The translations under genes were made by a program, and so were the position numbers. Positions 14,907 through 22,699 of a stretch of DNA of 30,236 nucleotides are shown in pieces. The first letter of the stretch is position 1. Every line of letters begins with the position of its first letter. A model generated the notes under the pieces. It did no database searches, was not told the DNA's origin, and worked only from the letters and a program-made list of their open reading frames with translations. This DNA comes from an uncultured Bacteroidota bacterium (GTDB taxonomy: Bacteria; Bacteroidota; Bacteroidia; Flavobacteriales; TMED113): NCBI GenBank assembly GCA_902520385.1, contig CABYOB010000007.1, forward strand, positions 1 to 30,236, given 5' to 3'.

Positions 14907-16016
14907 ATGAACAAACGAGATTATTATGAGGTTCTTGGTTTACAAAAAAACGCAAGCTCACAAGAAATAAAAAAAGCTTATCGAAAACTAGCGATTAAGT
15001 ATCATCCCGATAAAAACCCTGAAAATAAAGAGGCAGAAGAAAAGTTTAAAGAGGCGGCTGAGGCATATAATATACTGAGCAATTCTGAAAAAAGAAGTAG
15101 ATACGATCAATTTGGCCATCAAGGAGTTGGTAACAATAGTGGATTTGGAGGAGGCATGAATATGGAAGATATATTTGATAGCTTTGGAGATATCTTTGGA
15201 GGTTTTTCAGGTTTTGGAAATAGAGGCTCTAGTCGAAATCGAGTTTTAAGAGGATCGAATTTAAGAATTAGAATTAAACTAAATTTAAGTGAAATTTGTG
15301 AAGGAACCACTAAAAAAATAAAAGTAAAAAAATTAGTACAAGCAAATAACATTTCCTTTAGTAACTGTGACATGTGCAATGGAACAGGCCAAATAACAAG
15401 GGTTACTAATACAATACTTGGTCAAATGCAAACCAGTTCAACATGCCCTAAATGTTCGGGAAAAGGTAAAGTAATAACAAAAAAACCAATTGAAGCAGAT
15501 GAGAACGGAATGATCAAAAAAGACACTTTAACAGAGATTGAAATTCCAGCTGGAGTTTCTGAAGGAATGCAATTAAAAATACCTAATGAAGGTAATGAAG
15601 CTCCATTTGAAGGTGTTAATGGAGATTTATTAGTTTTAATTGAAGAAGAAAAACATGAAGAGTTGATAAGAGATAGCATTAATATTCACTATGATTTATA
15701 TATTAATATCTCTGAAGCAATTTTAGGTACAAAAAAACAAATACCAACAATTGAGGGTAAAGTTGAAATAAACATTCCTTCAGGAATTCAAAATGGAAAA
15801 ATACTTAGATTACAATCAAAAGGAATACCTGATATTAATGAATATTCAAGAGAAAGAGGTGACTTACTAGTTCATGTAAATGTTTGGACTCCAAAAAAAG
15901 TAAATGAACAACAAAAAAAATTTTTTGAAGAAAATAAAAATGCAGAAGAATTTATTCCTAAAGTTGATAGATCTGAAAAATCTTTTTTTGAAAAAATAAA
16001 AGAAATGTTTAATTAA
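14907..16016 (+). CDS. dnaJ: Chaperone DnaJ with a reduced zinc finger
   Basis: DnaJ (Hsp40) delivers clients to DnaK and stimulates its ATPase. The J domain is intact with HPD at residues 33-35, followed by a Gly/Phe-rich linker (about 70-115) and the two C-terminal substrate-binding domains. The central zinc region normally has four CxxCxGxG repeats; only two remain, CDMCNGTG (154-161) and CPKCSGKG (180-187). The places of repeats 1 and 4 hold QANNISF and KKPIEADENGM without cysteine. Repeats 2 and 3 form zinc centre II, so centre I is lost. From memory, flavobacterial DnaJ proteins share this pattern. At 369 residues it is otherwise complete. It directly abuts grpE and lies 1 bp before the next gene. 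Confidence 0.96.
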   Translation: MNKRDYYEVLGLQKNASSQEIKKAYRKLAIKYHPDKNPENKEAEEKFKEAAEAYNILSNSEKRSRYDQFGHQGVGNNSGFGGGMNMEDIFDSFGDIFGGFSGFGNRGSSRNRVLRGSNLRIRIKLNLSEICEGTTKKIKVKKLVQANNISFSNCDMCNGTGQITRVTNTILGQMQTSSTCPKCSGKGKVITKKPIEADENGMIKKDTLTEIEIPAGVSEGMQLKIPNEGNEAPFEGVNGDLLVLIEEEKHEELIRDSINIHYDLYINISEAILGTKKQIPTIEGKVEINIPSGIQNGKILRLQSKGIPDINEYSRERGDLLVHVNVWTPKKVNEQQKKFFEENKNAEEFIPKVDRSEKSFFEKIKEMFN

Positions 16017-16017
16017 A

Positions 16018-16941
16018 ATGTCAAATATAGGAGTTATTGACATTGGAAGTAACACTTTTAATCTATTAGTTTCTTCAGTTAAAGTTAAAAAAACAATATT
16101 TTCAAAAGAAACTTTTGTAGGAATAAGAAAGGGAACTTTTGATAATATTATTCAAGAAAAAGCTATTGCAAAATCAATATTAGTATTAAATAAATACAAA
16201 AAAATTTGTTCTAATTTAAAATGTACAAAAATATACGTTATAGCTACTGCTTCACTAAGAAATGCATTAAATAAAAATGAGTTTATAAAAAGATGTAAAA
16301 AAAAAACTGGTTTGTTTATTAATATTGTTTCAGGACACGAAGAGGCAAAATTAATATTTGATGGTATTTCAAACAATATAACTGATCTTAATAATTATAT
16401 GATAGTTGACATAGGTGGAGCAAGTACTGAATTCATAATTGTTAAAAACAAGTTACATGTTTACAAAAAAAGTTATCCTTTTGGAAGTCAACTTTTGATA
16501 CAAAAATTCAATCCTTCAGATCCCATCAAAAAAAAAGAAATTCAAACCATAGAGTTATTTTTTAATGACAAGCTTAAAGATTTAACTAAATTATTGAAAA
16601 AAGAAAAAGTAAAAAACTTAATGGGCTCATCGGGCTCCTTCAATTGTGTTTTCAAGATACAATCGAAAAAGAAAAAAAAATCAATATATAACTTTGTTAA
16701 CTCTGATAAATATCAAAATTTCACATCTCCCAAAATTTTAAACAGCTCAATTAATGAAAGGGAAAATATTCCTGGACTTTTAAAAATGAGAGCTGAAAAT
16801 ATAATAATTACAATTATTTTAATAAATTTCTTACTTAATGAAGGAATTGAAAACATATATACAACCGAATTTTCTTTAAAAGACGGGGTTTTTTTTAATA
16901 TTTTAAACAATACAACTACATGGCAAGAATCATTATTATAG
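16018..16941 (+). CDS. Ppx/GppA family phosphatase (short form)
   Basis: This family splits polyphosphate or pppGpp, linking phosphate stores to the stringent response. The 307-residue protein has the ASKHA fold motifs: GVIDIGSNTFNLLV (residues 5-18), IATASLRNA (75-83), the catalytic-Glu segment VSGHEEAKLIFDG (104-116) and the phosphate-binding VDIGGASTE (130-138), then FGSQLL. It lacks the C-terminal HD-type domain of the 500-residue E. coli enzymes, as is normal for the short form. It begins 1 bp after dnaJ and overlaps the response regulator gene by 22 bp, so all are likely co-transcribed. Whether polyphosphate or pppGpp is the real substrate cannot be told from sequence. Confidence 0.88.
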   Translation: MSNIGVIDIGSNTFNLLVSSVKVKKTIFSKETFVGIRKGTFDNIIQEKAIAKSILVLNKYKKICSNLKCTKIYVIATASLRNALNKNEFIKRCKKKTGLFINIVSGHEEAKLIFDGISNNITDLNNYMIVDIGGASTEFIIVKNKLHVYKKSYPFGSQLLIQKFNPSDPIKKKEIQTIELFFNDKLKDLTKLLKKEKVKNLMGSSGSFNCVFKIQSKKKKKSIYNFVNSDKYQNFTSPKILNSSINERENIPGLLKMRAENIIITIILINFLLNEGIENIYTTEFSLKDGVFFNILNNTTTWQESLL

Positions 16942-18077
16942 AAGATGAAATTTCAATTAGAAATGTGTTAAAAAACATCCTGGTTGATGAAGATAAAAAT
17001 TATATTATTGACGAAGCTACTAACGGAGAAGAGGGAGTAGCTAAAATATTCTCAAATAATTATGATTTAGCATTGTGTGATATAAAAATGCCAAAACTAG
17101 ATGGATTAGAGGTTTTAAAAAAATCTAAAGAGCTAGATTACCACTTACCTTTTATTATGATTTCGGGTCACGGAGAGCTTGAAACAGCGGTAGAATGTAT
17201 TAAAAATGGAGCTTATGATTATATAAGCAAACCTCCAGATTTAAATAGATTATTAACTACAATCCGAAATGGTTTAAATAGTAAAAACTTAAATCAAGAA
17301 ATTACAATATTAAAAAAGAAAGTAAAACAAAAACACCAGATGATTGGAGAATCAAAGGGACTTAAAGAAATAGAAAAAATAATTGAAAAAGTAGCACCTA
17401 CAAATAGTAGAGTTTTAATTACTGGGGAGAATGGAACTGGAAAAGAACTAGTAGCTCATTCTATACATGAAAAAAGTTCCAGATCAAAAATACCAATGAT
17501 CGAAGTAAATTGTGCCGCAATACCATCAGAATTAATTGAAAGTGAGCTATTTGGACATGAAAAAGGTTCTTTTACATCTGCAAACAAGCAAAAAAAAGGA
17601 AAATTTGAAATTGCAAACGGAGGAACAATTTTTTTAGATGAAATTGGCGATATGAGTTTATCTGCTCAAGCCAAAGTACTAAGAGCTCTTCAAGAAAATA
17701 AAATTACCAGAGTAGGAGGTGAAAAAGAAATAGAGATTAATGTTAGGGTTTTAGCCGCAACAAATAAAAATCTTGAAAAAGAAATAACCGAGGAAAGATT
17801 TAGGGAAGATTTATTCCATAGATTGAGTGTAATTAAAATACATGTACCCTCATTAAGAGATAGAAAGGAAGACATACCTATTTTAATAGAATATTTTTCT
17901 ACTGAAATATGTAAAGAACAAGGAATAAAAGCTAAACATATAGAAAAAGAAGCTATTAATTTATTAATAAAAAAAGATTGGACAGGAAATATCAGGCAAC
18001 TAAGGAATATTATTGAAAGACTTATAATATTATCAGAAAAAACAATTACGAAGAACGATGTAAATCAATATGTTTAA
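16920..18077 (+). CDS. NtrC-type sigma-54 activator lacking a DNA-binding domain
   Basis: This response regulator should hydrolyse ATP to open sigma-54 promoters after phosphorylation. The receiver domain (1-120) has acidic residues E8/D9, phospho-acceptor Asp54 (ALCDIKMP), Ser82 (MISGHG) and Lys104. The AAA+ domain (about 140-370) has Walker A GENGTGKE (169-176), the sigma-54-contacting loop GSFTSA (216-221, a variant of GAFTGA), Walker B GGTIFLDE (234-241), the arginine-finger region FREDLFHRL and sensor II WTGNIRQLRN (354-363). The protein stops at residue 385, right after this domain; the Fis-type helix-turn-helix usual in 450-residue NtrC proteins is absent. The ATG overlaps the end of the phosphatase gene. 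No histidine kinase gene is adjacent. It ends exactly where the convergent pheT ends. Confidence 0.95.
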   Translation: MARIIIIEDEISIRNVLKNILVDEDKNYIIDEATNGEEGVAKIFSNNYDLALCDIKMPKLDGLEVLKKSKELDYHLPFIMISGHGELETAVECIKNGAYDYISKPPDLNRLLTTIRNGLNSKNLNQEITILKKKVKQKHQMIGESKGLKEIEKIIEKVAPTNSRVLITGENGTGKELVAHSIHEKSSRSKIPMIEVNCAAIPSELIESELFGHEKGSFTSANKQKKGKFEIANGGTIFLDEIGDMSLSAQAKVLRALQENKITRVGGEKEIEINVRVLAATNKNLEKEITEERFREDLFHRLSVIKIHVPSLRDRKEDIPILIEYFSTEICKEQGIKAKHIEKEAINLLIKKDWTGNIRQLRNIIERLIILSEKTITKNDVNQYV

Positions 18078-20546
18078 TTACAACTCCCCATCTCTTAGTT
18101 CCGCAGATAAATGTTCATTAAAACTGTTGTAAATACAACGCATTTGTTCATCTACAAAAGAATCCGTTAACGTTTTATTTAAATCTTGAAAAACAAAACT
18201 TAAAGCATATGACTTCTTTCCTTTATCTATGTTTTCACCTCTGTATACATCAAATATTTTAACTTCTCTCAAAACATCTTTTGAAGCTTTTAAAGCCAAA
18301 CCCTTTAACTCTGAAAAAGAAACCTTTTCATCAATAAGTACAGCTAAGTCACGACGTACTTTTGGAAATTTTGGCAAACTTGTAAATTTTATATTATTTC
18401 TAGAAATAATAGAAATAAATAAAGGCCAGTTAATAGAACAGAAAAAAACATCTTGTTTAATACTAAAATCATTTAATATTTTACTGGAAACAGAACCAAC
18501 AGTAGCGACTACTTGATCATTAACCTTATATACTATTGAATTATCAAAAGTATTTTTCATCATATTTAATGAATTAACAAGCGCCTTATCTAAATCAATG
18601 GCCCACTTAAAAGAAAATAAATCAAATAACTTCTCCACAAATTTTTTCACAGAAAACAAATCTAATTTAGTCAACTGTTGATTCCAATTTTCTTCAAAAT
18701 TATTGCCTGAAAAAAATAAATCTAACGAAGGTCTTTCTATTATTTCTTTTTCTTTTAAATAGATATTTCCAAATTCAAAAAAAAGAAGATTATAATTTTG
18801 TCTATTTATATTATAACGAATAACCTCTAACCCCCCAAATAAAAGAGAGGTTCTTAAGGCATTCATATCTGAACTTGATGCATTTATAATATTAATGCCA
18901 AAATCTTCAATATTATATCTCTTTAGTGTATCTAAACTAATAAGTGAATTTGTCTTAATTTCATAAAACCCATTGTTTGAAAAAAAGTTAGAGACAACTT
19001 GTTTTATTTCATCAATTTCATAAGAGTTGTTATTCTTAGAAATCGGAAAAGAAATATTTTTTGCATTTTCAATTTTTTCAAACCCATAGATTCTTAATAT
19101 CTCTTCGAAAACATCAACATCTCTACTAACATCTATCCTAAAACTTGGCACTTCTAAAAAACAACCTTCTTCTAGACCTTTTTTACCTGAAATTTTAAAA
19201 TCTAAATCTAATAATATTTTTTCTATTACAAGATCAGAAATATCCTGACCTGCCATTTTTTTAAATTTCTTGGAAGACCACTTAATTAATTTCTTAGAAA
19301 TATACTTTTGATTAGAAATTTTAACAATTTCAGAACTTATATTAGCATCAGGAATTATTGACTTAATCAACATAGCTGCTCTTTTTAGAGCATATTCACA
19401 ATTATCAAAATCAATACCTCTCTCAAATCTATATGAAGCATCTGTTTGAATAGAATGTCTTTTGGCAGACAATCTTATTGAACTAGGAAGAAAAGACGCT
19501 GATTCTAAAAAAATATTTTTTGTATTATTAGAAACAGAAGATTCTTTTCCCCCTATAATTCCAGCAAGACACAAAGGTTTTAACGAATCTGAAATAATTA
19601 AATCATCTTTATTTAATGTAATAATTTCATTATCTATTTTAGTAAAATTCAATGACTTACCTGATTTTTTAATTAAAATCTCATTATTATGAATCATATC
19701 ATAATCAAATGCATGTAATGGATTTCCTGTTTCAAATAAAACAAAGTTTGTGACATCTACAATATTATTAATTGAAGAAATACCTATAGAACTTAATTTT
19801 TGCTTTAACCACATTGGAGATGGTTCAATTGAGACATTTTGAATAGTTAAACCACAATAATAAGGAAGTAAATCTTTATCCTGAGCTGCAATAGAAATTG
19901 GTAAATTATTATTATCAATTTTAAAATCTGAAACTGGTTTTTTGAGATTTAAATTAGATCCACTTAAATTCAAAACCGATTTAATATCCCTACAAACTCC
20001 TATATGCCCAAAAGCATCTGTCCTATTTGGAGTTAATCCTATTTCAAAAACATAATCTTGAGTTAAATTAAAATAATCTTGAAAACTTTGACCAACTTTA
20101 AAATCTAACTTTTTATCTAACTCCATTATTCCTTCATAACTATCTCCAAAACCTATTTCAAACTCAGAACAAATCATTCCTTCAGAGTACTCTCCTCTTA
20201 TCTTAGCTTTTTTAATAGTAAAAGATTCATTATTTAAATTAGTTATAGTAGTCCCTACCATTGCCACAACAACAAATAAGTCTTTTTTAATATTAGGTGC
20301 ACCACAAATTATATTTTTGGCAGAACTTCCTAAATCTACTTTTGCAATTTTTAATTTATCTGCATTAGGATGTTTATTGCAATCCAAAACTTGACCTATA
20401 ACCAAATTTTTAAATGATCCAAAATCGTGAAATCTTTGAGTCATTTTTTCTACCTCTAGCCCTGAGTTAGTTAGTATATTAGATATCTCTTCAGGAGAAG
20501 AATTAAAATCTAAATAATCTTTTAACCAATTATAAGAAACTTTCAT
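18078..20546 (-). CDS. pheT: Phenylalanine-tRNA ligase beta subunit
   Basis: PheT pairs with PheS in the heterotetramer that charges tRNA-Phe; the beta subunit binds tRNA and edits Tyr-tRNA-Phe. The 822-residue protein has the bacterial layout: an N-terminal OB-fold tRNA-binding domain (about 40-150, with IGQVLDCNKHPNADKLKIA), the B3/B4 editing domain (about 210-390), B5 (about 405-475), a catalytic-like core, and the anticodon-binding FDX-ACB domain (about 725-822, starting FPKVRRDLAVLIDE). pheS is not in the window. The stop codon directly touches the stop of the convergent regulator gene. It lies 51 bp downstream of recG, and an AT-only inverted repeat fills that spacer. Confidence 0.98.
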   Translation of the reverse strand: MKVSYNWLKDYLDFNSSPEEISNILTNSGLEVEKMTQRFHDFGSFKNLVIGQVLDCNKHPNADKLKIAKVDLGSSAKNIICGAPNIKKDLFVVVAMVGTTITNLNNESFTIKKAKIRGEYSEGMICSEFEIGFGDSYEGIMELDKKLDFKVGQSFQDYFNLTQDYVFEIGLTPNRTDAFGHIGVCRDIKSVLNLSGSNLNLKKPVSDFKIDNNNLPISIAAQDKDLLPYYCGLTIQNVSIEPSPMWLKQKLSSIGISSINNIVDVTNFVLFETGNPLHAFDYDMIHNNEILIKKSGKSLNFTKIDNEIITLNKDDLIISDSLKPLCLAGIIGGKESSVSNNTKNIFLESASFLPSSIRLSAKRHSIQTDASYRFERGIDFDNCEYALKRAAMLIKSIIPDANISSEIVKISNQKYISKKLIKWSSKKFKKMAGQDISDLVIEKILLDLDFKISGKKGLEEGCFLEVPSFRIDVSRDVDVFEEILRIYGFEKIENAKNISFPISKNNNSYEIDEIKQVVSNFFSNNGFYEIKTNSLISLDTLKRYNIEDFGINIINASSSDMNALRTSLLFGGLEVIRYNINRQNYNLLFFEFGNIYLKEKEIIERPSLDLFFSGNNFEENWNQQLTKLDLFSVKKFVEKLFDLFSFKWAIDLDKALVNSLNMMKNTFDNSIVYKVNDQVVATVGSVSSKILNDFSIKQDVFFCSINWPLFISIISRNNIKFTSLPKFPKVRRDLAVLIDEKVSFSELKGLALKASKDVLREVKIFDVYRGENIDKGKKSYALSFVFQDLNKTLTDSFVDEQMRCIYNSFNEHLSAELRDGEL

Positions 20547-20568
20547 TTAAAAATATTTGTAGTAAATG

Positions 20569-20600
20569 TAAAAAATTAATCATTCATAAATAATTTTTTA
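20569..20600 (-). repeat. 10-bp AT-only inverted repeat between recG and pheT
   Basis: Arms TAAAAAATTA (20569-20578) and TAATTTTTTA (20591-20600) are perfect complements around a 12-base loop. The repeat overlaps the recG stop codon and lies 23 bp before the pheT start. On the minus strand the second arm ends in a six-T run, so it might act as a weak, AU-only terminator or processing hairpin for recG. With no G or C in the stem, its stability would be low, so chance is possible. Confidence 0.3.
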
Positions 20601-22685
20601 TGAAATTCTTGCCCACTTTATTTGTTCCGAATAATTTTTTATAAAATATTCTTTTATCATTTTGTTTTTTGGATTTATTATTTGGCTATCTATTTCTAAT
20701 AAATTATTTGCACATTTTCTTGCCTCTAATAGTATGTCAGTGTCTTTAACCAAATTAGATATTTTCAAATTTAATAATCCGCTCTGTCTAGTCCCCATTA
20801 TATCACCCGGCCCTCTTAGTTTTAAATCTGCCTCAGAAATATCAAAACCATTAGAAGAATCAACCAAAACGTTTATTCTATATTTAGCTTCATGACTTAA
20901 TTTATATGGTGTCTTTAAAATACAATACGACTGTGTATTACCTCGACCTACTCTTCCTCTAAGTTGATGTAATTGAGCTAAACCAAACCGCTCAGCATTT
21001 TCAATTAACATAATTGATGCGTTTTTAACATCTAAACCCACTTCTATTACTGTGGTTGATACTAAAATTTGACTTTTTTTATTTAAAAAATCCTCCATAT
21101 GCTGATTTTTTTCCTCTGTTTTCATATTTCCATGTAACATTGAAACAACGTAACCAAGTCTTGAAAAATACTTGCTCAAAAAATTATAACCAGAAAGTAA
21201 ATTTTTATAATCTAACTTTTCGCTTTGTTCAATTAAAGGATATATAACATAAACTTGCTGACCTAATTCAATTTTTTCTTTTAAAAATAACAAAACTCCT
21301 TCTTTGTCTTTATCAAACTTATGTACAGTTTTTATTTCTTTTCTACCAGGGGGTAATTCATCAATTACTGAAACATCTAAATCACCATAAAATGTCATAG
21401 CTAAAGTTCTAGGTATTGGTGTTGCTGTTAACACAATTACATGAGGATTTAAAATAGATTTATTTGACAATTTAGCTCTCTGGGCAACACCAAACTTATG
21501 TTGCTCATCTATAACAACTAAACCTAATTTATTAAATACTACAGAATCTTCAATTAAGGCATGCGTACCAATAATTATATCTACCCCACCATTTTCCAGG
21601 TTTGTTAAAATTTTTTTTCTATCAGATTTTTTTGTTGCTCCAGTTAACAAAGAAATATTTAATTCTAAATCTTTACAAATAGTGAAAAGTGTTCTAAAGT
21701 GTTGTAAAGCTAGAACTGATGTTGGCACCATTAAAGCTCCCTGATAACCATTATCAATACACATCATCAATGACATCAAAGCAACAACTGTTTTTCCAGA
21801 ACCCACGTCACCCTGAATTAATCTATTCATTTTATAACCACTCAACACATCCTTTCTTATATGTCTCATTACTTTTTTTTGCGCCTCAGTTAATTCAAAT
21901 GGAAGGGAGTTAAAGAATGAATTAAATTTAGCACCTATATTTTTAAATAAATAAGATTTAATTTTTTTATTAACTGACTTATTAGTGAGAATTGAAAGTT
22001 GTAAAAAAAATAATTCTTCGAATTTCATTCTAAAAATTGATTGATTCAATTTTTCTTTATTTTCAGGAAAATGTATGTTATTTATTGCTTCAGCCCTTGA
22101 AATTAATTTATACTGATTAATAACTTCTAACGAAAAATTTTCTTTTATTTGACCCTTTAATTTATTTAAAGCAGCACGGATTAGTTTTTTTATTTGCTTG
22201 CTATGTAAGTTATTTATTTTAAGCTTTTCAGTGGAGTGATACATTGGCTGAAAGCTTGTAGAAAGACTAAAATTTATATCATCAATTAATTCCATTTCTG
22301 GATGAACAAAAGAATAAACCCCGTTAAATAAATTTGGCTTTCCAAAAACAACATATTTTTTTGAAATTTCTACAAATTTTTTAATCCATGCAATTCTTTT
22401 AAAAAAAATTAATTTAATTTCAGATTCTTCATCAGAAAAAAAAACAACTAATCTTTTTTTTCTTCCAAAACCCTGTTCTTCAATTGATTTTACAGAACCA
22501 ATTATTTGGATATCAAGACTTGTGTTATCAATCTGATTAATCTTATAAAAATGAGTTCTGTCTACATATCTGTAAGGAAAAAAATACAGTAAATCCTTCA
22601 AAGTATTTATTCCTAATTCCTCACTGATTAAAGAAGCTCTTTGGGGACCTACTCCTTTTAAATATTCTATTGAAGAATTAATCAT
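20598..22685 (-). CDS. recG: ATP-dependent DNA helicase RecG
   Basis: RecG regresses stalled replication forks and unwinds branched DNA such as Holliday junctions. The 695-residue product has the N-terminal wedge/OB domain (roughly 1-250, with LKGVGPQRA and LLYFFPYRYVDRT near the start) and an SF2 helicase core with Walker A GDVGSGKT (around residue 295), the DEQHKFGVAQR motif (around 390), TATPIPRTLAM, and the C-terminal LRGRVGRGNTQSYC. Length is normal. It lies 14 bp downstream of purL, so the two are likely co-transcribed. Confidence 0.98.
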   Translation of the reverse strand: MINSSIEYLKGVGPQRASLISEELGINTLKDLLYFFPYRYVDRTHFYKINQIDNTSLDIQIIGSVKSIEEQGFGRKKRLVVFFSDEESEIKLIFFKRIAWIKKFVEISKKYVVFGKPNLFNGVYSFVHPEMELIDDINFSLSTSFQPMYHSTEKLKINNLHSKQIKKLIRAALNKLKGQIKENFSLEVINQYKLISRAEAINNIHFPENKEKLNQSIFRMKFEELFFLQLSILTNKSVNKKIKSYLFKNIGAKFNSFFNSLPFELTEAQKKVMRHIRKDVLSGYKMNRLIQGDVGSGKTVVALMSLMMCIDNGYQGALMVPTSVLALQHFRTLFTICKDLELNISLLTGATKKSDRKKILTNLENGGVDIIIGTHALIEDSVVFNKLGLVVIDEQHKFGVAQRAKLSNKSILNPHVIVLTATPIPRTLAMTFYGDLDVSVIDELPPGRKEIKTVHKFDKDKEGVLLFLKEKIELGQQVYVIYPLIEQSEKLDYKNLLSGYNFLSKYFSRLGYVVSMLHGNMKTEEKNQHMEDFLNKKSQILVSTTVIEVGLDVKNASIMLIENAERFGLAQLHQLRGRVGRGNTQSYCILKTPYKLSHEAKYRINVLVDSSNGFDISEADLKLRGPGDIMGTRQSGLLNLKISNLVKDTDILLEARKCANNLLEIDSQIINPKNKMIKEYFIKNYSEQIKWARIS

Positions 22686-22699
22686 AAAAAATTAAACTT

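Noticed and set aside
16884..16896. GGGG followed by eight T, resembling the end of a terminator
   Set aside because: It lies inside the phosphatase coding region, and no complementary C-rich arm precedes it to form a stem.
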